The position numbers were made by a program, and so were the translations under genes. A DNA stretch of 40,552 nt from Saprospiraceae bacterium (lineage in GTDB: Bacteria; Bacteroidota; Bacteroidia; Chitinophagales; Saprospiraceae), in assembly GCA_028285085.1 (NCBI GenBank), contig JANQQI010000002.1:1-40552 (forward strand). Direction: 5' to 3'. Below are positions 8,456 through 16,298 of the stretch, one piece after another (within the stretch, counting starts at the first letter, position 1; each line of letters starts with the position of its first letter). A model generated the notes under the pieces. That model worked only from the letters and a program-made list of their open reading frames with translations. It ran no database searches and was not told the origin of the DNA.

Positions 8456-10021
8456 ATGAGAACGAAGCGGAAATCATTACTAAACATTGTCATCCTTCTC
8501 CTTTGCTGTTTGCCAGTCGCGCTCACAGCTCAAGTTAACTTTTTTGATCAGGCGGATCAGTTTTTCCGGGACTATGTCGACATCGATGGGCTGGTAGATT
8601 ATCGCCGTATCCAGGATGATCCCAGCACGCTGAATGCACTCAAAAAGACCATTGCTGATTATCGAATCACCGAGAAATCCAGAGCAGAACAAAAAGCATT
8701 TTGGATTAATACTTATAATGTGCTGACCATCGCTACAGTGATGCAATACTATCCAATGCAATCACCGGAAGATAGAGGAGATTTCTTCACCCGCAAACGA
8801 TTTACTGCAGCCGGAGAGCGTTTATCGCTGAATGCTATTGAACGCGAGAAGCTATTGGCGGTAGACAAAGATGCACGCCTGCACTTTGTACTGGTTTGTG
8901 CAGCGGTAGATTGCCCCGCTTTGAGTGCAGCTGCTTACCGGCCGGAGCAGTTGTCGGAGCAAATGGATCAAAAGACGCGAGCCGTTCTCAACAATGGTCG
9001 CTTTATCCGACTGGACGAGGAGCGCCGCAAAATTCGAGTTTCTGAGATATTTCGCTGGTACCTTTCCGATTTTGGCAATATCCGCGATTACATTAATCAA
9101 TATCGAGACGAAGCATTACCTACAAATTATAAGCTCGACTTTTATCCTTACAATTGGGCTTTGAATGAAGTTGGTGGTCAGGGGGCCCTTCCTTTCCGGG
9201 CGTCGGTTCTGCTAAAAAAAGGAGAATTTGAGGCTAAAATATTCAATTCACTATACACACAGCGGGACTTCAACGGTTTTGAACGCTTGAATAGCCGTAG
9301 CTCCTTTTTCTCCAGTTTTGGCCAGTTTCTTTTTGGTGTCAATTCTAATTTGAATATCGGTGCTGACGTGGTTTACAAATCTAATGTCATCAACGATTTT
9401 GCGAATAGTTCTCCATTCCGTGCACTGCGTTTTCAACAATCACAAAATTTTCAAACCTTCAACTGTGCGCAGGAAAGCCACAATGTCTCTGATCATTCCA
9501 AGTGCCTGAATTCGCTGATGCCGGGGATGGCCTACGATACCCTTCGCAATAGTAGTGGGGATGTATTAACGACAACCAGCGCCATTGGATTAGCGCATTT
9601 TGGTCCTAAAGTCAAATTCAATCCAGTGCGCAAATGGAAGTATCTGTCCTTACAGCAAACCCTCTTTGTTCCAATAGAACAACAGGTAGATGGCCAATGG
9701 ATTTCATTCACCCAGCTCTTCTACGATAAGCCCATTGGCTCACGCTCTCAAATCTTTATCGAAGCCAGTTTGTGGACACCCGTTGCGCCTAATTTCCGAA
9801 TTGATCCTTTCGTCCGAGCATTTTATAGCTATTTTCCCGTACCGGAATGGACGCTTTATGGAATGGCTTCTTTGCCCGGTGAGTATGGGCTCGGTACAAA
9901 ATATTTCCTCACCCCAGAATTTGAAGTAGAGTTACTTTACACCTACTATCTCCCCTTTGATCTCATCGTTCCCGGACGGCGGGCCATGACCTTTAATCTC
10001 GGGCTCCGCTACCGAACTTAG
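8456..10021 (+). CDS. Exported DUF547 protein fused to a C-terminal beta-barrel-like domain
   Basis: 521 residues with a signal peptide (hydrophobic core about 9-25, cleavage probably after LTA). Residues of about 30-235 match DUF547: the block KAFWINTYNVLTI near 83, then LHFVLVCAAVDCPALS near 140 with its conserved Cys pair, and the IFRWYLSDFG block near 200. The function of DUF547 is not established. The second half (about 245-521) has alternating aromatic strands, repeated turns and the final strand TFNLGLRYRT ending at the C-terminus, which resembles an outer-membrane beta-barrel. Most DUF547 proteins stop after the first domain, so the fusion is unusual. It follows the giant surface protein by 95 bases in the same direction and may be co-transcribed. 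Confidence 0.78.
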   Translation: MRTKRKSLLNIVILLLCCLPVALTAQVNFFDQADQFFRDYVDIDGLVDYRRIQDDPSTLNALKKTIADYRITEKSRAEQKAFWINTYNVLTIATVMQYYPMQSPEDRGDFFTRKRFTAAGERLSLNAIEREKLLAVDKDARLHFVLVCAAVDCPALSAAAYRPEQLSEQMDQKTRAVLNNGRFIRLDEERRKIRVSEIFRWYLSDFGNIRDYINQYRDEALPTNYKLDFYPYNWALNEVGGQGALPFRASVLLKKGEFEAKIFNSLYTQRDFNGFERLNSRSSFFSSFGQFLFGVNSNLNIGADVVYKSNVINDFANSSPFRALRFQQSQNFQTFNCAQESHNVSDHSKCLNSLMPGMAYDTLRNSSGDVLTTTSAIGLAHFGPKVKFNPVRKWKYLSLQQTLFVPIEQQVDGQWISFTQLFYDKPIGSRSQIFIEASLWTPVAPNFRIDPFVRAFYSYFPVPEWTLYGMASLPGEYGLGTKYFLTPEFEVELLYTYYLPFDLIVPGRRAMTFNLGLRYRT

Positions 10022-10042
10022 TCTTACATTTTTACATAAAAA

Positions 10043-10070
10043 AACCCTCTCTACCTTTGTAAAGAGGGTT
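10043..10070 (-). terminator. Intrinsic terminator reading leftward
   Basis: Arms at 10043-10054 and 10059-10070 form a 12-base-pair stem (AACCCTCT core, one C/A mismatch) with a four-base CTTT loop. Read on the minus strand, the stem runs straight into eight Ts. It would end minus-strand transcripts arriving from the 10114-10401 region. The hairpin also lies 21 bases after the DUF547 stop and might stabilise that mRNA end, although there is no T-tract on the plus side. Confidence 0.75.
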
Positions 10071-10113
10071 GTCATTCCTGAATAATCTATGAGAATCTCT
10101 AAACTTTGCAAAT

Positions 10114-10401
10114 TTAAAAAGTAACAGTGGGGGTACTGGACTTGCCGGTACCACGGGCTCTCACCACAGCTCTGACAGAGGAGTGATCACAACAGCTTAG
10201 TTGAAAATTCTTGCTGCCATGGGATTGAATTGAAAGAGAGAAAAAGAACCTGGAGGCTGAGGATAAGATGCGCTCCACTGTTACATAGAAAAGGACTAAA
10301 TCAGAGAAATATCTTCCACCTTCCCCCGCTTCCCACCGGGGAAAAAGACCTACAATGGTCACATGCCAATGGCTATACTGTGATTGTAATTTCCGGTTCA
10401 T
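10114..10401 (-). CDS. Possible small protein of unknown function (95 codons)
   Basis: The frame encodes 95 residues from an ATG, with no recognised domain, one moderately hydrophobic stretch (YFSDLVLFYV) and a basic C-terminal half. Alone this would be dismissed. However, an exact -7 box on the same strand lies at 10584-10591, and a strong leftward terminator (10043-10070) sits about 45 bases beyond the stop, so the ORF fits inside a self-contained transcription unit with a leader of about 175 bases. The unit could equally make a non-coding RNA with a chance ORF. The 10022-10686 gap holds no other candidate gene. Confidence 0.25.
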   Translation of the reverse strand: MNRKLQSQYSHWHVTIVGLFPRWEAGEGGRYFSDLVLFYVTVERILSSASRFFFSLSIQSHGSKNFQLSCCDHSSVRAVVRARGTGKSSTPTVTF

Positions 10402-10583
10402 ACTAAGATGGTTTTCGTCCTTAATATCAAATGCTTATTAGTGTTACTCCTGAATGAAGTATACTTACATTTAACAATCTTGTAGTATTAACCGGAGAAG
10501 ACGCCCATAACAAAGCGGGCCTTGGAAGGTACAAATTTTCATGGGATTAGAATTTCGGTTACTGGGAAAAATATGTTCGATTA

Positions 10584-10591
10584 CAAAGATA
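10584..10591 (-). promoter_or_regulatory. -7 promoter box TATCTTTG reading leftward
   Basis: The plus strand reads CAAAGATA, i.e. an exact TAnnTTTG box on the minus strand. Transcription would start near 10577 and run to the terminator at 10043-10070. No clear -33 TTTG was found at the expected distance. Confidence 0.4.
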
Positions 10592-10611
10592 AAGTCAAAA
10601 GCAGCACCACC

Positions 10612-10638
10612 AATACCCTGAAAAGGGTATTTTTTATA
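10612..10638 (+). terminator. Intrinsic terminator with GAAA tetraloop, reading rightward
   Basis: AATACCCT (10612-10619), loop GAAA (10620-10623) and AGGGTATT (10624-10631) form a perfect 8-bp stem followed directly by a run of Ts on the plus strand. It lies 56 bases past the porP stop (porP is on the minus strand), so its T-tract points the wrong way for porP. It may block plus-strand readthrough into porP, while its hairpin marks the porP 3' end. Confidence 0.65.
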
Positions 10639-10686
10639 TTAAAAATAAAATAATTCAATTGCCTGTTTTCCAGCAGGTCACTGCCT

Positions 10687-11649
10687 TTATCCACCAAAAG
10701 CAAAGGAGATGTTGATCTCATGTGTGCTACCGGCAGCTGGCCCATAGTCTCGGAAAGCATAATCAAAGCCATAGCCAATACGGAAGATGCTATCATCAGT
10801 CAAGAAATCAAATGCTAGATATCCCAATTCAAGGTGGAACATGCGAGCAGTTGATAATCCTGTACCAATCCAAAAGTTGCTTTGCATTTGGTAACGCAGA
10901 TTCAAATCAACGTTGACTGGCGCTCCGGGTACATATTTGATCCAAGCCGATGGCTCTAAAAAACTGTCGTCCGATAAATAAGCATACATCCCCAATAAGC
11001 CATAATAATGCTGAACGCGCTGAGTGGAAAAGGTACCTTCTTCATCCTCAAACTGTAAATCCAATCCAAATACCTGAGGAACGGATAAGCCAGCGTAAAC
11101 CTGATTACCATCCAATAAGCCCCCTTCGATGCGGCGATAAGCAAAAAGTCCCAGGCCAAAGTCGGGATACATCTGCGCCTGATCGGTAGCGGTAAGAATA
11201 TCATTCTCTTCACGCAGACGGATTTCGGTGGCCTTTACGCGATACTGCACCGCTCCAAAACTCAATCCAAAGGACAATCCTCCAAAATAGGGGTCATCAG
11301 TCAAGATCCCGGAAATCCGACCATAAAGCCCGGTAAAGCCCGTCGGCCCGGTTTGATCATTGAGTAGATGACCACCGAATTGCCAACTCATACTTTCGCG
11401 CTGAGCGTGGAGATAGGTACCATGAAGTGTTTGTGTTTCCGGGCCGGCCTCCAGGCCTACCCACTGGCGCCGGTAAGAGGCCCCTATCGTAACCGACTGC
11501 TCGTAGACCAAGTAATCACCTGATACGGCAGCGGGATTAAGTAAACTCAAATGATCGCGGTACTGTGTAAAGAGAGGCAAATGCTGAGCGGAAAGATCAC
11601 TCAAGGCAAATAACAGAAAGGCTATAATCGGTACAGATATGTTCTTCAT
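10687..11649 (-). CDS. PorP/SprF family type IX secretion membrane protein
   Basis: 320 residues, close to the usual 300-330 of the PorP/SprF family. There is an N-terminal signal peptide (hydrophobic core about 5-18, ending DLSAQ), then the family opening block PLFTQYRDHLSLLNPAAVSG, then YRRQWVGLEAGPETQTL and repeated barrel-like strands (FGGHLLND, GLYGRISG, YPDFGLGLFAYRR), ending EINISFAFGG. In the family these are outer-membrane proteins needed for secretion of particular T9SS cargo; SprF serves the adhesin SprB. Four type B cargo genes lie in the same window, the nearest being 3642-8360. An exact -7 box on the coding strand is found about 210 bases upstream (11859-11866). Confidence 0.9.
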   Translation of the reverse strand: MKNISVPIIAFLLFALSDLSAQHLPLFTQYRDHLSLLNPAAVSGDYLVYEQSVTIGASYRRQWVGLEAGPETQTLHGTYLHAQRESMSWQFGGHLLNDQTGPTGFTGLYGRISGILTDDPYFGGLSFGLSFGAVQYRVKATEIRLREENDILTATDQAQMYPDFGLGLFAYRRIEGGLLDGNQVYAGLSVPQVFGLDLQFEDEEGTFSTQRVQHYYGLLGMYAYLSDDSFLEPSAWIKYVPGAPVNVDLNLRYQMQSNFWIGTGLSTARMFHLELGYLAFDFLTDDSIFRIGYGFDYAFRDYGPAAGSTHEINISFAFGG

Positions 11650-11858
11650 TGACTGCGCAATTTCAACTATGGGATTTTAATATATCGACACACACCGTTT
11701 CAATCATCTTATCAAACGACAATGAAATACCGCCGACTTCAGCCGGTGTACATCCTGGTCATGTATAGTGGTTTGAAAAACGGTTGTTGGGTGCGGACGA
11801 ATTATTGCCGCGGTGCAATCAGGGTAAGCTTGCCTAGAGGGTATCGAACAAAGCCTTA

Positions 11859-11866
11859 CAAAGATA
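11859..11866 (-). promoter_or_regulatory. -7 promoter box TATCTTTG upstream of porP/sprF
   Basis: The plus strand reads CAAAGATA, an exact TAnnTTTG box on the minus strand. It sits just downstream, in the leftward sense, of the terminator at 11898-11932, which fits a fresh start for a porP transcript with a leader of about 200 bases. No strong -33 element was seen. Confidence 0.4.
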
Positions 11867-11897
11867 GGGAATGTCCAGCACACCTGCCGGAATTTAG

Positions 11898-11932
11898 CAA
11901 AAAATCTCCCCTCACATTAAGCGAGGAGAGAT
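11898..11932 (-). terminator. Intrinsic terminator reading leftward
   Basis: Arms 11904-11913 (ATCTCCCCTC) and 11923-11932 (GAGGAGAGAT) pair over 10 positions with one mismatch and a 9-base loop. On the minus strand the stem is followed by six Ts (11903-11898). No minus-strand gene ends here, so the transcript it terminates is probably the RNA-like unit starting near 12236. Confidence 0.7.
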
Positions 11933-12237
11933 CAAAAACTGTTTTAAAGTAATTATGGACGTTTAAATGACGGGCACCCCACGTCGACAAATAATTCATT
12001 GCAATTACCTGCGACACAGGTACCCGATGGGGGGATTTATTGAATAATTTCAACAAACATGCCCTTCCCGATAGAACACACAAGGCGTGCTATCCAAGAG
12101 ATTGTGTTAAAACATGAGTTTCGGTTAGTGAGATGTGGTGTTGTGGCCGGAATGGCGCAGTGTTTATTCGTTAGGCCTTAAATTATCGAATCTAATACAT
12201 TCTGCTTTGGGAGTAGCTTCATGCGCTATAACACTGC
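11898..12237 (-). ncRNA. Candidate structured RNA of about 340 nt (family unknown)
   Basis: On the minus strand this stretch has an exact -7 box just upstream (12243-12250) and a T-rich intrinsic terminator at its end, but no ORF that fits between them. It contains long-range pairing. The arms 12230-12237 and 12157-12164 (AACACTGC/GCAGTGTT, 8 bp) close a 5' domain. In the centre is a nested set: GGGCA/TGCCC (11972-11976 with 12059-12063), AAATAATTCA/TGAATAATTT (11989-11998 with 12041-12050, one mismatch) and TACCTG/CAGGTA (12006-12011 with 12017-12022). I do not see the conserved cores of tmRNA, RNase P or SRP RNA. It could also be a long regulated leader. Confidence 0.35.
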
Positions 12238-12242
12238 TTCTC

Positions 12243-12250
12243 AAAGATAC
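12243..12250 (-). promoter_or_regulatory. -7 promoter box TATCTTTG for the candidate RNA
   Basis: CAAAGATA on the plus strand is an exact TAnnTTTG box reading leftward. It is immediately upstream of the 8-bp pairing arm that opens the candidate structured RNA. The -33 region is weak. Confidence 0.4.
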
Positions 12251-12414
12251 AATTATTCTCGGATTTGTCGATACCTAAAAAGGGGTATTTGTAGGATGGA
12301 AAAAAGGGATGATATTGAAATAAAGCCAGCGTTGAAAAAACTCAAATGCCTATATTTTTTAGTCCACATTCATAAGGTACCTTCATCAAACCTTAAGGTA
12401 GATGGAGAATAGTT

Positions 12415-12435
12415 TCTGGTATCTGGTATCTGATA
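12415..12435. repeat. Three heptamers TCTGGTA, TCTGGTA, TCTGATA
   Basis: Three tandem 7-base units sit 105 bases before the typA ATG. The unit differs by one base (T for C) from the TCTGGCA phase of the nine-copy array at 799-861, so the two belong to one family of intergenic heptamer repeats. The remaining 11650-12539 gap carries the porP promoter and RNA-like unit described separately, and no convincing protein gene. Confidence 0.85.
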
Positions 12436-12512
12436 TCCCTAATCGCCTCTCAATCTAACCTGCTAAAACGCGTTTAATATAATCTTAACGTGCTTTTGTG
12501 CTGAAAATAGCC

Positions 12513-12520
12513 TAATTTTG
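12513..12520 (+). promoter_or_regulatory. Probable -7 box (TAATTTTG) of typA
   Basis: TAATTTTG is an exact fit to TAnnTTTG and ends 19 bases before the typA ATG, implying a very short leader. A TTTG at 12495-12498 is closer (14 bases) than the usual -33 spacing, so the upstream element is uncertain. Confidence 0.5.
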
Positions 12521-12539
12521 CGGCTCAATTTTCAAGAAC

Positions 12540-14357
12540 ATGCAGAAATTAAGGAACATTGCCATCATTGCGCACGTCGATCACGGAAAAACGACCCTGG
12601 TGGATAAGATTTTATACCAGTGCAATCTATTTCGTGAAAACGAAAGCAAGGGTGAGCTGATTTTGGACAATAATGACCTGGAACGTGAACGGGGAATTAC
12701 CATTTTGTCAAAAAATGTATCGGTTGAATACAAGGGCATTAAGATCAATGTGATTGACACCCCTGGTCACGCCGATTTTGGTGGAGAAGTGGAACGCGTA
12801 CTCAATATGGCGGATGGCGTGTTGCTGTTGGTTGATGCCTTTGAGGGACCAATGCCACAAACCCGCTACGTGCTTTCGAAAGCTATTGCGCTAGGCCTTA
12901 AGCCAATCGTGGTGATTAATAAGGTCGACAAGGAAAATTGCCGTCCCGAGGAAGTACACGAAATGGTATTCGACCTGATGTTTACCCTCGAAGCCAGCGA
13001 AGATCAGCTGGATTTCCCGGTAGTCTACGGTTCTGCTAAAAATGGCTGGATGGGTCCCGATTGGGCAACCCCAACGACAGATGTCAACTATTTGCTGGAT
13101 CAAATTATCGAGCATATCCCCGGACCGGAGCAGCGTGAAGGTTCTTTGCAGCTGCAGATCACAACGATTGATTATTCCAATTACCTCGGGCGCATCGCCA
13201 TCGGCCGCATTACCCGAGGCCAGGTGGGCGCCAACCAGCCAATTTCCCTCGTTAAACGCGACGGCAGCGTCGTTAAATCCCGAATTAAAGAGCTGTATAC
13301 ATTCTCGGGCCTCGGTAAAGAAAAAGCCGAGCGTGTAGAATGCGGTGACCTTTGTGCGATCAGTGGGTTGGATGATTTCGATATCGGTGATACTATCGCA
13401 GATTTTGAAGCCCCCGAAGGTTTACCTCCAATGGCCATCGACGAACCAACGATGAGCATGCTCTTTGCCGCCAATAACTCGCCCTTCTTCGGGCAGGAAG
13501 GGGATTACGTAACTAGCCGTCACCTCCGGGACCGTCTGTATAAAGAGACTGAGAAGAACCTTGCCCTGCGCATTGATGAAACCGATTCTCCCGATGCTTT
13601 TATGGTATTCGGACGAGGCGTCATGCACTTGGCGGTACTGATCGAAACCATGCGTCGCGAAGGTTATGAGCTCCAGGTTGGGAAACCACGCGTCATTATC
13701 AAAGAAATCGACGGTCGCCGACACGAGCCGGTAGAATTACTTTCGATCGATGTCCCAGAACCACTTTCTGGTAAAGTCATCGAAATCGTCACTCAGCGCA
13801 AAGGAGAGATGACCATCATGGAACCCAAGGGCGATTTGATGCACCTAGAGTTTGAGATTCCTTCGCGTGGAATCATTGGTATGCGTACCATGATTCTCAA
13901 TACGACGGCGGGCGAAGCCACCATGTCACATCGCTTTTTACGCTATGATGCATGGAAAGGCGAGATTCCTTCGCGTAATAAAGGTGTACTGATCGTTTCT
14001 GAGCAAGGCACGACGATTCCTTTTGCGCTGAATAAGCTGCAGGATCGTGGTCGCTTTTTCGTTCCTCCTGGCGTAGATGTTTACGAAGGTCAAATCGTTG
14101 GAGAGCATACCCGCGATAACGATCTCGTCGTGAATGTGACCAAGACTAAAAAATTGACCAATATGCGTTCTTCGGGAGCAGATGATAAGGTGAAGCTGGC
14201 TCCACCAACGATCTTGTCGCTCGAGCAGAACATGGAGTACATCGACGAAGATGAATACGTAGAAGTGACCCCCAAGTCAATTCGTCTCCGTAAGATCTTG
14301 TTGAAAGAACACGAGCGCAAGCGTGCCGCTAATCCCAAGCTAGGGATGAATGTTTAA
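12540..14357 (+). CDS. typA: Translational GTPase TypA/BipA
   Basis: 605 residues, the normal length for TypA. The N-terminal GTPase domain shows all G motifs: [10 protein letters not shown] (residues 10-19), RGITI (switch I), [12 protein letters not shown] and GSAKN. EF-G-like domains II, III and V and the BipA-specific C-terminal domain follow (for example [13 protein letters not shown], and [13 protein letters not shown] near the end). TypA is a ribosome-associated GTPase acting in 50S subunit assembly and in growth under stress or cold. It stands alone, with a -7 box just upstream and a strong hairpin 33 bases after the stop. The ATG is 19 bases after the -7 box, which supports this start. 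Confidence 0.98.
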   Translation: MQKLRNIAIIAHVDHGKTTLVDKILYQCNLFRENESKGELILDNNDLERERGITILSKNVSVEYKGIKINVIDTPGHADFGGEVERVLNMADGVLLLVDAFEGPMPQTRYVLSKAIALGLKPIVVINKVDKENCRPEEVHEMVFDLMFTLEASEDQLDFPVVYGSAKNGWMGPDWATPTTDVNYLLDQIIEHIPGPEQREGSLQLQITTIDYSNYLGRIAIGRITRGQVGANQPISLVKRDGSVVKSRIKELYTFSGLGKEKAERVECGDLCAISGLDDFDIGDTIADFEAPEGLPPMAIDEPTMSMLFAANNSPFFGQEGDYVTSRHLRDRLYKETEKNLALRIDETDSPDAFMVFGRGVMHLAVLIETMRREGYELQVGKPRVIIKEIDGRRHEPVELLSIDVPEPLSGKVIEIVTQRKGEMTIMEPKGDLMHLEFEIPSRGIIGMRTMILNTTAGEATMSHRFLRYDAWKGEIPSRNKGVLIVSEQGTTIPFALNKLQDRGRFFVPPGVDVYEGQIVGEHTRDNDLVVNVTKTKKLTNMRSSGADDKVKLAPPTILSLEQNMEYIDEDEYVEVTPKSIRLRKILLKEHERKRAANPKLGMNV

Positions 14358-14390
14358 TCAACAGCTTTCAGTAATAAAATAAATCTTAGC

Positions 14391-14428
14391 GCCGGGCGTA
14401 ATCGTTCACTGTAGCGATTATGCCCGGC
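14391..14428 (+). terminator. Strong 14-bp hairpin after typA
   Basis: GCCGGGCGTAATCG (14391-14404) pairs with CGATTATGCCCGGC (14415-14428) over 14 positions, with one G-U pair and a 10-base loop. It follows the typA stop by 33 bases. No T-tract follows on either strand, so it is either a 3'-end stabiliser or a non-canonical terminator. The remaining part of the gap (14429-14809) is AT-rich and shows nothing else I can name. Confidence 0.55.
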
Positions 14429-14809
14429 ATCCCAATCCCTCCCCCCAAACGACAATACGGTACTAGGCATAGCTTTTGCACTAAGGCCATAGAGGTTTTC
14501 TTTTGCTTTTTCGATATACGACAATCGTTTCGAGTTGGCATTTAGACAATTTCTAAGTTTTCAATGGCTGTTTCCTTTTTGCTAGTATTTTACTATTTTT
14601 GAACAGCCTACCAGTGAAAATCCAAAATCGTTACCATCACAGCCCCCTATTTTGGGAACTGATTTCCTTTTAACAATCACGCATCATCTAAATGGTTTAG
14701 GTCATTAAGTACCCAAAAACGATTTTACCTCAAGAGAAGAGAGGTTCAACAAAAAATTTATAGTTAGCTGACCGCTGAAATATCCCGGCCAGCCAATCGG
14801 CATACTACT

Positions 14810-16039
14810 ATGAGTCAAAACTACATACATTCCCTGACACCACTACGGGGAATCGCGGCGATGCTAGTCGTCGTCTACCACTACCAGATTTTTGTGGCTC
14901 CGATCGTGAATCCGGAGCGCAGCCACTTAGTCAATAAGTGGTACATTATGGTTGACTTCTTTTTTGTACTCAGTGGTTTCATCATCACGCACGTTTATCA
15001 GCACTATTTTAAGGATGGGTTTAAATGGTCGGTATTTAAAAAGTTCATGATCGCCCGCTTTGCTCGTTTATATCCGTTGCATCTGGCGACTCTGCTGTTC
15101 ATGATTGGCATTTACGTCATTATGCAAACCACCGGAATTTTTGATTCCCTTTATACTGGAATGCAATTGGCTTTTGAACCTAATGCTATCCTATCCAATC
15201 TATTATTAGTTCAATCCTGGGGTATTCATCCCGAACCCACTTGGAATGCACCATCTTGGTCAATCAGTGTGGAATGGTGGACTTATATTCTATTCCCATT
15301 TTTCATTTTCTTTTTAGCTAAAACCGGTCGTTGGGCCAAGTGGCTGACGACCGTGGTTGCAATCGGTGGCTACCTCGCTATCATGTATTATTTTCAGCCC
15401 GCACAGTTCGAAGCGCGTCAGGCTTATCTCGAAGGGGTTTCGGAAATGCCAAATACGATTGATGTGATGGTGGGTTCCGGTTTACTACGTTGTATTTGTG
15501 GATTTTTGCTGGGGATGGTGGTCTACCTAGCCTTTGAAAACCGCCAGGGTGAAAGCTGGTTATCAAATTCCACCTTGATGATTACCACCTGGATCTTGAT
15601 GTTTGTCGGGTGGCATTTCAACCTAATTCCAGACGTTGTTTCTGCCGTCATCTTTGGCTTGATGATCTTGATGGCAGCTTACAACAATGGTTTTGGCAAG
15701 CGGTTATTGAATGTTCGTTGGCTACAATTCCTGGGTGATATTTCCTATTCGACCTATATGGTACACATGCCGATTATCTTCTGCTATTATACCCTACGCG
15801 GCCTCTACAAATCCTGGACCACCGATCCTAATGTTGGTATGGTAGTAGAAACCAGTCAGGAGATTCTGGTTAATCAAGAACCTCACCCGCCTTCATTCCT
15901 CGTTGTTTGGGGTGGCTTGGTCATTTTCCTACTCGGCACCATCGTCTGTGCGTATCTCACGTATACTTATATTGAAAAGCCGATGCGTAATGTGCTTAAG
16001 CAAAAGTTGAGTGGGAAACCTAAAAAAGTGGTCGCTTAA
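14810..16039 (+). CDS. Membrane acyltransferase, acyltransferase-3 (OafA/YrhL-like) family
   Basis: 409 residues with about ten hydrophobic segments across the whole length. The N-terminus has the family signature LTPLRGIAAMLVVVYHY, with the conserved Arg and the putative catalytic His, followed by FFVLSGFIITHVY and the conserved RFARLYPLHL block. WSISVEWWTYILFP near residue 150 and SYSTYMVHMPI near 320 are also typical. The family transfers acyl groups (often acetyl) to sugars or lipids of cell-surface polymers at the inner membrane. The acceptor is unknown. The gene stands alone between typA and an ABC exporter, with gaps of 450 and 260 bases. A further exported SGNH domain is absent. Confidence 0.9.
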   Translation: MSQNYIHSLTPLRGIAAMLVVVYHYQIFVAPIVNPERSHLVNKWYIMVDFFFVLSGFIITHVYQHYFKDGFKWSVFKKFMIARFARLYPLHLATLLFMIGIYVIMQTTGIFDSLYTGMQLAFEPNAILSNLLLVQSWGIHPEPTWNAPSWSISVEWWTYILFPFFIFFLAKTGRWAKWLTTVVAIGGYLAIMYYFQPAQFEARQAYLEGVSEMPNTIDVMVGSGLLRCICGFLLGMVVYLAFENRQGESWLSNSTLMITTWILMFVGWHFNLIPDVVSAVIFGLMILMAAYNNGFGKRLLNVRWLQFLGDISYSTYMVHMPIIFCYYTLRGLYKSWTTDPNVGMVVETSQEILVNQEPHPPSFLVVWGGLVIFLLGTIVCAYLTYTYIEKPMRNVLKQKLSGKPKKVVA

Positions 16040-16069
16040 AAACTAGCCTTGGACTTTAGATATTTGACG

Positions 16070-16204
16070 ATAGACATTAGACTGGATCTCAGAAATGATC
16101 AATCCGTGAAGTGATGTAAAATATTTGATAACGTATCCAGTTTAAGTTGCAAACTTAAACTAACGAAATAACAGAATTGAAATCCTCTCCCGTCTAATGT
16201 CTAT
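16070..16204. repeat. 13-bp inverted repeat flanking a perfect 10-bp hairpin
   Basis: ATAGACATTAGAC at 16070-16082 has its exact reverse complement at 16192-16204. Roughly midway lies a perfect hairpin, AGTTTAAGTT (16139-16148), loop GCA, AACTTAAACT (16152-16161). The hairpin lacks a T-tract. The element fills most of the gap between the acyltransferase and the ABC exporter. Confidence 0.7.
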
Positions 16205-16250
16205 GATCTAATCCCTCTCTCTATTTCATCATTTGAAACTATCCCCCGCA

Positions 16251-16258
16251 TATCTTTG
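16251..16258 (+). promoter_or_regulatory. -7 promoter box TATCTTTG of the ABC exporter
   Basis: Exact TAnnTTTG box ending 40 bases before the ATG at 16299. A TTTG at 16232-16235 lies 15 bases upstream, closer than the usual -33 spacing. Confidence 0.55.
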
Positions 16259-16298
16259 TTGGTAGAAAGTTAATCCAGACACTGATAACTTTTACCGT

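Noticed and set aside
11722-11952. 76-codon plus-strand ORF
   Set aside because: No domain or signal, composition unlike neighbours, and it overlaps the porP promoter and a minus-strand terminator.
11856-12083. 75-codon minus-strand ORF
   Set aside because: It runs straight through the strong leftward terminator at 11898-11932, so it is unlikely to be translated as a gene.
11898-12237. tmRNA, RNase P RNA or 6S RNA
   Set aside because: No tag ORF with CCA-type end, no GAGGAAAGTCC core and no single long 6S-like hairpin with a central bubble that spans the whole transcript.
12221-12412. 63-codon plus-strand ORF
   Set aside because: Very basic, low-complexity product without any family features or supporting promoter on that strand.
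12495-16258. TTTG 14-15 bases before several -7 boxes as a novel short-spacer promoter class
   Set aside because: TTTG is frequent in AT-rich DNA and only three cases were seen; not above chance without a genome-wide count.
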